From contig MU839839.1 of assembly GCA_030411725.1 (NCBI GenBank), forward strand, positions 744,001 to 808,000: 64,000 bases of DNA. Reading direction: 5' to 3'. Source of the DNA: Echria macrotheca (taxonomy: Eukaryota > Ascomycota > Sordariomycetes > Sordariales > Schizotheciaceae). Within the stretch, counting starts at the first letter, position 1. The number at the start of each line of letters is the position of its first letter. The translations under genes and the position numbers were made by a program. Below the pieces are notes generated by a model that worked only from the letters and a program-made list of their open reading frames with translations, had not been told where the DNA came from and ran no database searches. Of the stretch, positions 18,513 to 29,125 are shown piece by piece.

Positions 18513-21326
18513 GGTGGGCGAAGATCTGGTGGTACAAGGGAAGGATTTACACGGGAGCGAGTTCGCCTTTCGGTATAGGGCTGGATGGATGTGGTGAAGA
18601 TCTTGGGGAATCTTTCTTCAGACCAGCCGGGGGCCGACGACGACAATATTTATTTCCTCCCTGGCGAACCATCCACCAGCGGACGCCACAACCCGCCTGG
18701 GCATGATCATGATCCATCCATTCCCAAATTGAGCGCACTATCCCCCATATTCTTTCTCTCCCCCGTCTCCCCCAGTTTTTTTGCTTTCCCCAGGTTTTTC
18801 GACGCCCCGGGTTTTCCATCTAACGGGAGAAGCGGTAGATGATCTACCGTGTGGCGGCTAAATGGTGGTCAACCCGCTTGCCACGGCAAACGAGCATTCA
18901 TGGATGGGCCCGGGCCAGATGTTAATTGCGCGTTTTATAGCACATGACTGGCTTTGCCGAGCTGGGAGTGGTGGGAAAGCGTCGTGGTTTAATCTAAGTT
19001 GCTTTGTGTTTTTGAGTCGCGTCCTCCCGCGCCGTGTCTGTCAGGTTGATGGACTGGAGCTTGTTAGCTGTGCGCATGAACCTTGCGACCTCCCGTTTCT
19101 CTTCGGCCACCTTCCGCCTTTCGCCTATCTAAGTGATTATGGAGCGAGAGCAGAATAAAAGGGCCGACATGTATGTACGGGCACCGGGGCCGGGCATGCA
19201 ACGCAGTTAAACAGTCTAGGCTCTCGTAGCGAGATCACTGGAGCATGACGTCGAGCACGCTGATGACATTCCGCTGCTTGGTCAATTAATTCTCTTCCCC
19301 GTGGGGCATGCTTGGTCTCTGCCTCCCTGCCCAACCTGACTTTTTGACAGCAGTGCATTGTGTACGGACTACGGTACCGTGGAAACGCCTGGACCGTGAC
19401 CGATTGGGGCGGCTCCCCCCTATTTGGACCAGACAGGCCAATTTGCTCGGTTCGTCCGCCCGAGCTCTCCGTAGAGTAGGTGCTGAATTGAGATGGCAAC
19501 ACGGAACGGGTTATCCAACCGAACGAGCCGGGTGCGCCACACAACCTCTTTTGTTGTCGCGCTCGACGGATTGGGCGCGACGGCATCGACAACGGGTGTT
19601 CAGATGCCGAGAGAGCTGCGAGTTTTATACCCAACCCATTTGGTATTTTGTCATGTATCTATCTGCTCGACATCCGAACGCTGTTTGCCTTGGTTGTGAT
19701 CTGGGAACAACGCAATGCTATCCAGATAAGAAAAGAAAACAAGCAGAAAAAAGGAGGGTGGCTGCATCGGGGCTCGGTCGGCTTCTATGCCGTACCGCTT
19801 CGAAAAGAGGTTCCATCCTTGCTTGCAAAAAATGACCTCTGCATCTACAAGACTACCTCGTGATCAATCTGACTGCCTCTGCACAAATGGATGCGATGAT
19901 GATGCAATTCTCCACAGCACTCCTACAATTTGTCGACTACCACCCGAGACCCGATCCCTCGAGAGAAGGCACCATCAGATCGAACTGACCAGAAACATAC
20001 GTGCATACCAGAGGTAAGTAGGTAGGTAAGCGAATCGATCAAAGAAACGACAAGGAAGCACGGCAAGGAAAGCCCATCGGTATTCCATCCCGAAAGAAAC
20101 CAATATAAATGCAACACCCACTCCACATCCTGACCATCCACACACACTCATTCGCCGCTCGTCATACCACACACATCTCTGCAGAGCAAGAAACCGGGAT
20201 CCGCACAAGTTTGGTTCGGTCCGCTACACACGAAACGGCAACGGCATGTGTGTCTTGGCGAACTTTTAACTTACACTTCGTTCCATCGAAACACCACCGC
20301 CCGCATCGCATTGCGGTGTATACAACTATGTACCTAGGTAGATAAGTAATAAACATGGCAGGAGATTCGTTTACCTGGGTGTGCCCACCCATACATATAC
20401 ATGTACCCGCCCTCCTTCGGTAAGCAGTTTAATCTGTAGCCATGCCAAGTCTTGTGCCAAGTGATCTAGCTCGTCATGCCTGTTTTGGGAAGTTGGAATA
20501 CAAACGTCCACATTTTAAATGAAAGCTTTTCGTGCTTCTGAAAGGCCGTCTCCTTCGTAATCACAAATCGTTAGGTACCCAAGGCGTTCGTTCTTGCCTG
20601 GCAGCAAAGACATCGGACTCAGGTTACCTACCTACCTAGCAGCACCTTCATATATTAAAATCACAAGCACCCAGGCAACACATTGATGCACCTGGAAACA
20701 TGAAACGAACCGAGACACCTAGGACGTGGGTATGCAATACGATAGGCCTTAAGTCTCTTGAGATACAAAAGGAACGCCAATTCGTACTCCCCAAAAGGCA
20801 ACTTCAAGAGGAGAGCGATGAGGTTAACCGGCGGACCTGGCGACTACATGTATACACGGACGCGGTTCTCGATCTATACCATAGATACAGCCGAGTCGGT
20901 TCACGCATGCGCTCGAAAAACTTGCATCTTAGGTGCCTATGTTCAGGTATTACACCAACGACGTCGAAAAGGGACTGGACTCGACTTGCATTCCTCTTCT
21001 CACATACCTACCTACTACAACTCGGCCAGGAAAAGCGGATGTGTTTTGTCTTTCTCTACCTACTGGCTGACTTCTTGTCGGGCTGGACCCTCCGGGCAAA
21101 GGACGCGAGGTCTTTATTAAAGAGTCTCTTTATAAACAGATATCGCGACAGGGCGCGGATAGGTACCTAGGTAAGGTAGGCAAGGTTGTTATATACGTGT
21201 ACATTCGGAATTCAGTCGACGTCGAAATTTCTTGCTTCTCCTTGAGCCCGTTCCATGCCACCACTATCGTTCCGCTGCACCGTAGCCCCCCACGTAGAAA
21301 GAGATGCCCATCCTCATGTTCGCCAC
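18513..21326. other. Long intergenic region with repeat copy B
   Basis: 2.8 kb without a supportable gene. The first 150 bp contain an AT-rich TATA-like stretch (around 18645-18655) that could serve the AA9 promoter. The inverted repeat copy B lies at 20400-20800, and many TACCTA/TAGGTA runs occur (near 20010, 20330, 20626, 21004 and 21163). Long frames such as 19308-19835 have no protein-like features. Confidence 0.5.
20400..20800 (-). repeat. Dispersed repeat, copy B (inverted partner of 340-846)
   Basis: Reads as the reverse complement of copy A, with an internal deletion of about 90 bp relative to it (copy A near 665-755). It shows scattered differences, several of them CG-to-TA in form (for example TTTCGAT in A against TTTTAAT in B). 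Confidence 0.75.
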
Positions 21327-23654
21327 CTACCAGAGCTCGCAAGTAGGCTCCTTGCTCTCGCACGCAAAGCTCTCCCTAAACCCTCGACTGTTCGCCATGG
21401 TCCCCAAGATCCTTGCCCATGCCGGGGCATGCGGGTCTGTGTAGATGAGGGCAGCAGCCGTCTCAGGACGCTGCTTACTGCACCAGAAATTCCCGTAGCT
21501 CACAAAGAAGAGTTGGCTCTCGGTAAAGTGTTCCAAGCCCGGAAGGCGGGCGGCGCTGGTACTACTACTACTACCACTACTCACACCACGGCGGCGACTG
21601 CGACTCCGGCTCCAGGCCTGGAACGAGACCTCGACCCCGCCAGCATCAGCAATGTTGTCATCCAGCGTCAGCCGCCCGTTGACATGCAGCGGTCTGCCGT
21701 CGGGCCCGGGAACGCTAAAGTTTGCATACTGGCCGACGAAGCACTCAGCGCGCTCGGCAAACGCCTCGGCCGTCTTGTTCGTCCACCAGTCGGCGCCGCG
21801 CATATATCGCCCGTTCTGATCGTAGCGCCGGCCCGACGTGTCTAGCGCGTGCGAGAGCTCGTGCCCGACGACGGAGCCAAAGGCTCCGTATGAAATGTAA
21901 TCGGGGACGCCGCCGACGCTCCAGACCGGAAACTGCATGATGCCTGCCGGGATTGCGATGTTGTTCCCGGTCGGGTTGTAGGATGCGTCGACGATGGTGA
22001 CGCTGGTGCCGGGCCACCGGCTGTGGTCTACCGGGCTTCCCAGCATCCGCCATTTCTCCTGGGTCGCAAACGCGGCCATGGAGAGCGCGTTGGAGAAGTG
22101 CCCGTCGGAGCGGATGGGGAGAGCCTCGTAGAAGGACCGGAGCGCGTCCGGGTCCGTGATGTCCACGGGGCTTTGGCCCCGGGAGGGATATCCGATGTAG
22201 GCCGACAGGTGGCCCATCTTTTCGATTGCTTTTGCTGCGGTCTCGGCATCCATCCACGCGCTCCGCTTCAGCTTCTCGATGAATTGGTTCTTGATGTCGG
22301 ACACGACTTGGGCGCCCAACTCCCGGGCGGCGTCCGAAAAGGCCCTCTGGACAAAGAAGCGGGAGGCTATCCAGCCGAGGCCTCTGTCCACATGGCCGGT
22401 GCATACGCGCCAGCGCTCGGTCCGGGAGTTGGGCGCTACGCCATGGAGCTCACGAAGAAAGGCCTCGTACGGCTCGAGGATCGGTGAGTCGACGTAGCTA
22501 TACAATCCCTGCGTTGCCTTCCAGACGAGATAGCTCCGCAGCACCGAGCTATTGGCTTTGTTGAGAATCTCTTCGAGCTTCCTCATGTAGGTAGGCGCCG
22601 ATACAATTAGACGGTCGACCTTGTAGCTGGGCGATAGGCCTGACAAGATGGAAGGTATGCCTATGCTGGGTGTCAATGCCGAGGCCTCTTGCAGCGACAT
22701 CGGGTGGTAAGATTTCTGCCCACAGGCCAAGTTATCTTATTAGCTGCCCCTTTCGAGCAGGCAGGTTAGGTAGGGTCGCCATACCGTGATGTTTTGGACT
22801 TCCTCCTGGGTTGGCGATGCGGCGGCAATTTGCCGTTCCAAGTCGACAACCGCTTTCCAAACATTGTCTTGCTCCGTACCTGTCAACCGAGATAGAACCT
22901 TGGCCACCACTTCTTGGTACGCCTCCAGCAGGGTACTGTTGAGGTAGTGTTCCGCATACGGCAGGCCGATCTGTCGGGGCGGCGAGACCGACACCACGGC
23001 CACGTCCGGGTTGGCATCGTCAGCACCAACACTGAACGTGACAAGCGCCGAAACACCGTACCTGGCGAGAAAAAGAACGCCGTCGCTCAGCGAAAGAGGT
23101 TTGACCCGTTCCAGAAACGCCACCAGAGGGCGGATGCCAAGCTCTTTAATCCCCGGTTCGCCCATGCAAGCTTCGTACGCCGTGGTCAGCTTGTCGAAAT
23201 TATCCTCGTCAGCTGCACGGCTAGAAGCAGTCAGGTGCGTCGTCGTCGTCGACGAGAGGTCGATGTTTTGATACGGTGACTCCAAGATGCGCTGCAATAG
23301 CCGCTGGTTGTTCTCATCCATGATCTCGCCGGTCGAGGTAGAACCTTGGTCGGGACGGAGGTAATGACGCTGCTTCCAGCCGCCGCAGACAAGTTCCTCA
23401 AAGTCGGCGCAGGGGTCGAGATCCTTGTACCTGGGCGACAGATTGCGGAGGATCTCGGAAGATGTGTGGATGCAAGCGGCAGTCGTGCACACGTTGGCGC
23501 CGGAGAAAGGCCCGACCGGCCCCGGGGCTCTCCATGACTGTACAAGTGCCAAGGCCGCCAGGACAAGACCCGCGCCGTAGAAGAGCCGGCGGTGCCGGTG
23601 CAATCGGCCAGTATTGGCGATTGGGCGTAAAGAGCCCGCCTTCTCTGAAGCCAT
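21327..23654 (-). CDS. M13-family (neprilysin-like) metallopeptidase with altered zinc ligand
   Basis: Exons 22785-23654 and 21327-22715 join in phase 0 across a 69-nt intron (GTATGG...GGGCAG) to give 752 residues from the MASEKAG start. An earlier in-frame ATG at 23747 would add 31 residues. A basic cytoplasmic tail precedes a single membrane anchor (LFYGAGLVLAALALVQSW), so it is a type II ectoenzyme. The M13 N-terminal domain (CTTAACIHTS...DPCADFEELVCGGW) is followed by the catalytic domain with VVGHELSHALD (HExxH at about 575-579) and the C-terminal CELW. The third zinc-ligand motif, normally ENxAD, reads DDNIADAGG: the ligand Glu is replaced by Asp at about 643. Most family residues are intact (NAYYNP-like VDASYNPTGNNI, WWT, CxxW), so the protein is probably folded, with activity reduced or changed. 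Confidence 0.88.
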
Positions 23655-25938
23655 AGCGAAGGAAAAGGTACTCTTGTGTAGTTCAGTCTGTTTGATCATC
23701 GGGTGAAACGGAGGCAAGAGCCTGCTTTTTGTATACGCGTCAGGCATCGGTCAGTGTGTGGCACAGTCAAGCAGCACGCTCCAGTTGGCTATCGGTTTAT
23801 ATCACCTTCTACATTCATGGTTTGTGTCACCTTCTGCATTCGCGGCTATACTATGGACTATTCAATTGGAAACACATCCAACCGGAACCAGTGAGATGTG
23901 CCACATCTTTTGATTGATTACAGTCAAACCTGCCTATAAGAATCAGTGCCTATGGTCGTATTTGGAAGCTGCCAGTCGGTGAAAGAATTATGAAGAGGTG
24001 GAACTCGAGCCATGTCTTCCTCCGCTCGTAGCTCTGGTTGACACAACGTTACTTGCAAACAAATCGGTAGTGGAAAAGAGGCCATCGGAGCGACCAGTGA
24101 AATAAGGTCAAGACCCGGGTGAAGCATGTAATCTGGCTCTACTCAGTTGGACTCAATGCAACCTAGACCACCCCTGCGGCGAGTCCTCTCTCAAAGGAGG
24201 CCTAAAAGAAGTTCCGTCGCGAGATTCTCGAGTATGGCGGTAGTAGGGACGAGTTGGACATCCTGAAGGCACACCGTGGCGGTCGCGATCCAAGTTTGGA
24301 TCCGCTCTTGAGCATTGTGAAACAGCTTGAGAATTGGGACATCCCCGGGGATGACAGAGCAGAGCAGGTGATGAAGGCGTCGTGGCAAAATAAACAGGCT
24401 ATACCTCCTCTTTGACGATGAGAGCGGGTTTGGTCTTATTTCGTTGGGATTGGGAAATTGGTGCGTGGTATCCATAATCCGTACCTGCCGTTGTGCACTG
24501 AGTGGTGAGGAACTAGGACGGGGAGCTGGAACAAATCTGCAGCGAAAACCTGTGTACAAACACACGAGTAGTATGCCGCGTCATATCCGGCAAGGACATG
24601 CCCGCTACCTACCTACGCATAATTAGGGGAGTGTAAACGTCTGAAGTGCAGGTTCTTGTGGATATTATTGCAGACCCCCCCTTCGTCCATGTTGATCCGT
24701 GTGCAGCGTGAGATGGGGTTGTATACTGCCATGTCAAACCAGGAAGTATGTCTGTACATCAAAGTCCTGCCCGAGTCGAAAGGATCACGGATTGGAATGG
24801 CGATGGCACTTACAGACCACTAAGAAGCTTCGATCGTGTGTTGCGAGGACGGCATCGGAGGATCGTATCTAACAGATCGTTGGGAATCCTCGCCGGCGGT
24901 AGGGTTAGACCTGGATTCTCGCGCAACCAAGCCTCCTGGCATAGATTATCAACCTGGGTGTAGCGAAGCCCTGATGCCAAAAGGATCAAACACCGGCTAG
25001 CTCAACAACTTTGACGAAGGCAACACTTTCATCAACGTCAAGCCACCTTTTCGGCATATTTATGGAGAGTATCGGATGGCTACACTATTATCTAACGAAG
25101 CAGCGGTGTTCGGTGTAGGGCAACTGGTGTTGGTCGGATGATTCGCGTTACCATTTCCACGCCGACATATTCGAAACAACCCTCAACCTCCAGAAATGCA
25201 GAATCCATGCAGCACAGCCATGTATTCGCAACATGTCCCGATGCGTGTTGTTTCAGGGACACGTGTTAGGGGTGAAGTAGTTGCGTGTAATGATAATGAT
25301 CCGAAAGAACGCGTTTGACGAGATAGCTCAGTTCAAGACATCTACCGCGGGGTTGCTGACGGACACTAGCAACGCACCGAGGTGCCAAGTACCTCAATTC
25401 TGCACATGTGAAGGCATCCCGGCCGTAATAGTCTAAGAAAAACCTTTGCCACAGCTTTCAGCCCGTTTTGGCCTGTATTTTTATCATCTTTACGTTGACT
25501 TCCAGAGTAAACGAGAAAGGATGACACCTCGTCGATGCACGTGGCGGTTCAGATCGTGTTACTTCTCGTGATGTCCAGCACTAGATACACGGTATAAGCC
25601 ATGTGTGACAGCTAACAGACCTTATCTGTCAGCTAACGAAGGTCCGCCCCGCTGGACTGTCAATCACTGAGCCACCTGACACAGTGTTGATTGGCCACTA
25701 TTAGCCGTGGTTGCGCATGTAGAATTCGACCGTCCGGTCCTTCCTGCTAGCGTGTGCGAGCCGGCGTATAACTGTGTTCCGTTGCAGCCCCGTCCGTCGT
25801 CATCGCATCGCACCTAAATTCTTGCAACTCCCTCCCATCAAAGACACCAGCAAAACATCCTTCACAAGTTGGAGAGCCCCAACCCACGCAACCAACGCAC
25901 AAGTTCCCAATAACAGGCAGAAAGGAAAGCACTCGAAA
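23655..25938. other. Intergenic, 2.3 kb
   Basis: No supportable gene. One minus-strand frame (24191-24472, starting MDTTHQFPNP) reads somewhat protein-like but has no splice partner or family I recognise. A TACCTACCTA run occurs near 24605. Confidence 0.45.
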
Positions 25939-26772
25939 ATGGGCCATCGTCGGTCTTGGATGGACTCGGATGAGGACCGCCTGCCCTCGGGTTTCCGTCG
26001 GACAGGATACGACGCAGACACACAAAGGTACTCCTACACGGACGAAAACGGAGACACCTACGAGGGCCCCCCGGGGTCGCGATACGGCGAGTTGCGTCGG
26101 ACCGCGACGCGAAGTCATCAAGGATCAGCAAATACACAAGGTCGTCAACAACAAGCCAGCACAGAATCCCCTCGAGCGGAACTTGTTGTTCAACAACGTC
26201 AGCCGCCCCCGCGACCGACGATCCGAATACCACAAGACTTGCACCGCAGTGTATATCCCAAAGAGCCGGCACAGACGGCCCAGAATCCGTTTGGTGATGA
26301 TGCCGCGGTCTTTGCCGACGAAGAACATAGCCCATATGAGGTGCGTGGCAGGAGGAGAGAAAGAGACGATTGGGGTAGGGGTAACCAGACCTTTGAGGAC
26401 ATCCTTGGCCCGGAGGCCCTAGCCCAGGAGGACACGACGGAAGCTGAGAAAAAAAGCAAACGCCGCTTCAGCAGCTTCAGTGGCCTGAGTCCAATGGCCA
26501 AGAAGATGAGCACGCCCAATCTACCCCCTCGCCAACACAAGCATGACAGCAGCGGCGATGGCAACTGTATCGGCAACGGTAGTAGCTACACCAGCGCCAA
26601 CAATCCCAACAACCCATTCAAAAGCACCCCTAACACCCACGACACAGATCACAACACCACAGAAGAGAGCCCAGCTGCAGATGGTGATGAGAAAGTCCCG
26701 AAGCGACGGCGGAGACTCCCAGCTACACTGTCGAAGATCTGCCGGAAGGCAAAGGGCATTTTTCATAGGTGA
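25939..26772 (+). CDS. Basic low-complexity fungal protein with N-terminal YDADTQ/YTDENG motif
   Basis: 277 residues from the ATG at 25939 (context AAAATGG); the frame extends further 5' without a better start. The N-terminal 60 residues (RSWMDSDEDRLPSGFRRTGY, DADTQRYSYTDENGD, YEGPPGSRYGEL) match a short conserved module I recall at the start of fungal hypothetical proteins. There, a G-YDADTQ-Y-Y-D-DG-EGPPG-RYG pattern is usual. The remainder is polar: Gln-rich, then Arg-rich (RGRRRERDDWGRG), Ser-rich (RRFSSFSGLSP) and Asn/Thr-rich. It ends in a strongly basic tail (PKRRRRLPATLSKICRKAKG) that could be a nuclear or membrane-association signal. The function is unknown. Confidence 0.7.
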   Translation: MGHRRSWMDSDEDRLPSGFRRTGYDADTQRYSYTDENGDTYEGPPGSRYGELRRTATRSHQGSANTQGRQQQASTESPRAELVVQQRQPPPRPTIRIPQDLHRSVYPKEPAQTAQNPFGDDAAVFADEEHSPYEVRGRRRERDDWGRGNQTFEDILGPEALAQEDTTEAEKKSKRRFSSFSGLSPMAKKMSTPNLPPRQHKHDSSGDGNCIGNGSSYTSANNPNNPFKSTPNTHDTDHNTTEESPAADGDEKVPKRRRRLPATLSKICRKAKGIFHR

Positions 26773-27457
26773 CTTGACAGCTTCGAGCACCCGCTAGATC
26801 CGAATATCCAATGCTGTGGTCTCTATCCCCACCTAATCCCCAGTTGCCCTGAAACGGATGGGTAAACATAGGAGGGACTGAGGGTCGGTAGTCAGTCACG
26901 GTCTATGGGAAAGAAGGGCGGTAGGACCGGCATGCAAAGATGTGTCATGGATTCGCACAGCCCAACAGGCTGCAAACAATTTCCGAGACACACTCGACCG
27001 ACTCGATGACGATATCTAGACGAATCGACTCCCTCTCCAGGAGGTGATGGTACGGCAGGAGCATCAGCAGGACCATGTCATTGGACAACAAGCACAAAAA
27101 AGTTTGGGTGTTGGCGTCGAATCAGAAAAGGGGGGCCTCGCGGCACAGCAGCGCAGGGCGTATGGTTCAACGTTGACAAGGAATTGGGCTTATCGCTGTA
27201 TTAGCATGTTCTAGGCAGTTCTTTTGGATACATTTTATCCGCGGTTGCTCTCTGTGTTGAAACACTGGCACTCAACTTTGTTTTCCCATTGTTTGTATCC
27301 ATAGGTACCTATGTTTCCCACTATTCTAACGCTGTAAGTCGGGTCGGGGCGAGGCACGTATCAACACTCATGGCGCAAATAAGTTATTAGGCAAATTTAC
27401 TTCTCCTCGGATTACACCACTCAGTGCCTAACCCGTTCAAGCATCTGACATTACGTG
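26773..27457. other. Convergent intergenic region
   Basis: No gene is seen between the two convergent coding regions. Confidence 0.5.
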
Positions 27458-29125
27458 CTACTTGCCCAACTTCATGACCTTGATTGACCCAGGAACCGGC
27501 GCCGGGGCCTCGAAACCATCATACCCCAGCCCCAAGAGCACATAATCATCCCGCACCGCCACGCCCGAGTGCGTATTCGTATCGAGCACATACTCCAGCA
27601 GCACCTGTCCCGTAGCCTTATCCAGCGCAACAAGACTGCCATTATTCGTATCATACGCCTGCGTCAAATTCGGATCAAGCCCCGTCTTGCCCACGAGCAC
27701 CAGATCGCCCACGACCGACGGCGGCGCGTACGACGTGCCATTCCCCGGTACTCCCGTCTCCCACAGGATCGCGCCCGTCGCGAGCGAGACGGCCCCGTAC
27801 GCGCTCCGGTTGACCGTCACGCCCGAGGGCTGCAGCGTGAAATCCAACCCGCCCCAGTTGATGGCGGTGAAGTACGCGCGCACATCGTCCGCCGCGACGC
27901 CCCAGCTCAGACCACCCGACAGCCCGCCGGGGCTCGTCTGCGTGGCCCAGAAGAGATGGCCGGCCTGGGCCGAGAAGGCATAGATAATCCCGCTCTTCTG
28001 GCCGACCACCACGATATCCTTTCCATACGGAGTCGCCGTCGACCCGGGGACAAAGGCGGGCGCCATGCCGAAGTCGTAGTCTAGCCCCGGGATCTCGGGA
28101 CACGCCGTTTTGTTCTGCGGGAACAGGCCCGGGTAGCCGCAGGCAGCAGTAAAAGCGTCGAGCGCGGGGAGCTGGTGCACCCAGTTTATTATGCCCAGGT
28201 CGAGGTCGAGCGCGATGACGGATTCCTGGAGGATGTCGCGCGGCAGGCACGGGTCCGGGACGAGGCCTTGTTTTACTGCCGATATGTTTTGGGTTGTCTC
28301 CTGGCAGTCGATGATCACGTCCGGGACCGAGTACGTGTTTCCGGACGCGAAGAAGACCTGCCGCCGCACGCTGTCGATCGAGGGCTGGCTGCCCCACATG
28401 CCGACGCCGGACCAGCCCGCGGCCGCGCTGGCGGCGGGGATCATGGGGACGTCCCAGACCACGGAGAACTTGCGGGAGGGTTTGTCGAATTTCAGCGCGG
28501 CGACGTTGCCGACGAAGGTGCAGCACTTGTAGTCTGGGTCGAGGATTGAGAGGTTCTCCTCGACGCTGGCGGCGCCGACGAAGAGCTTGTTGTCGAAGAG
28601 CGTGGGGGACATGGTCACGATGGCGAGCGGGTGCGCGTTGAGCTGGTGCGTGGCGAGGACCGCGCCGGAGTTGCGGTCGACCGCGACGACGAGCGCGTTC
28701 GTCAGCGTGCCGAAGTATAGTATGTCGCCGTCGATCTGCGGGCTGGTGCGCGCCACGGGTCGCACGTATGTCGCCTGGAGGGGCGTGATGGGCGCGTAGG
28801 CCGAGATGATGTCGGTTACGTTGATCTGCCACTTTACGCGGCATCCCTCAAAGTCGAGCGCGACGAAGAGGCCGTTCCACGTCGGGTAGTAGACCGTGTT
28901 GCCCTTCAGGACGGGCGTGGCGCTGACGCCTTTAGGATAAAAAATTTGGCATTTCGGCGCGAGCGAGGAGATGGTGCGCGACGTGATCTTCTTGTTGGAC
29001 GATGCCCAGCGGTTGTTGCGCGTGTTGGCGCCCCAGCCCGACCATTCGTCGTCGGCGGCGGAACTGATGGTTGTGGTGAGGGAGGCGACGACGAGGGTCG
29101 CGAGGAGGCGGAAGGTGATGAGCAT
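27458..29125 (-). CDS. Secreted PQQ-type beta-propeller protein (polyvinyl-alcohol-dehydrogenase-like)
   Basis: A single exon of 555 residues with a signal peptide (LLATLVVASLTTTISSA). The sequence shows repeated propeller blades with the A.D..TG...W-type tryptophan-docking pattern: VALDFEGCRVKWQINV, VAVDRNSGAVLATHQLNA, IALDLDLGIINWVHQLPA, IYAFSAQAGHLFWATQT, VSLATGAILWETGVPGNG and VALDKATGQVLLEYVL. WSGWGANTRNNRWASSN at the mature N-terminus is typical of the fungal/bacterial PVA-dehydrogenase-like group. No CXXCH haem motif is present, so this is not a quinohaemoprotein. An oxidase or dehydrogenase role with PQQ or another cofactor is likely but not shown. Several N-glycosylation sequons support secretion. 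Confidence 0.85.
   Translation of the reverse strand: MLITFRLLATLVVASLTTTISSAADDEWSGWGANTRNNRWASSNKKITSRTISSLAPKCQIFYPKGVSATPVLKGNTVYYPTWNGLFVALDFEGCRVKWQINVTDIISAYAPITPLQATYVRPVARTSPQIDGDILYFGTLTNALVVAVDRNSGAVLATHQLNAHPLAIVTMSPTLFDNKLFVGAASVEENLSILDPDYKCCTFVGNVAALKFDKPSRKFSVVWDVPMIPAASAAAGWSGVGMWGSQPSIDSVRRQVFFASGNTYSVPDVIIDCQETTQNISAVKQGLVPDPCLPRDILQESVIALDLDLGIINWVHQLPALDAFTAACGYPGLFPQNKTACPEIPGLDYDFGMAPAFVPGSTATPYGKDIVVVGQKSGIIYAFSAQAGHLFWATQTSPGGLSGGLSWGVAADDVRAYFTAINWGGLDFTLQPSGVTVNRSAYGAVSLATGAILWETGVPGNGTSYAPPSVVGDLVLVGKTGLDPNLTQAYDTNNGSLVALDKATGQVLLEYVLDTNTHSGVAVRDDYVLLGLGYDGFEAPAPVPGSIKVMKLGK

Noticed and set aside
19308..19835. 175-codon frame in the long intergenic region
   Set aside because: Arg/Leu/Pro-rich mixed composition, no start context, no introns, no recognisable domain.
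24191..24472. Minus-strand frame from MDTTHQFPNP
   Set aside because: Somewhat protein-like, but isolated, short and without a family; kept only as a note in the intergenic entry.
27675..28844. 389-codon frame rich in Arg, His and Pro
   Set aside because: Out-of-frame shadow of the PQQ-type propeller gene on the same strand.
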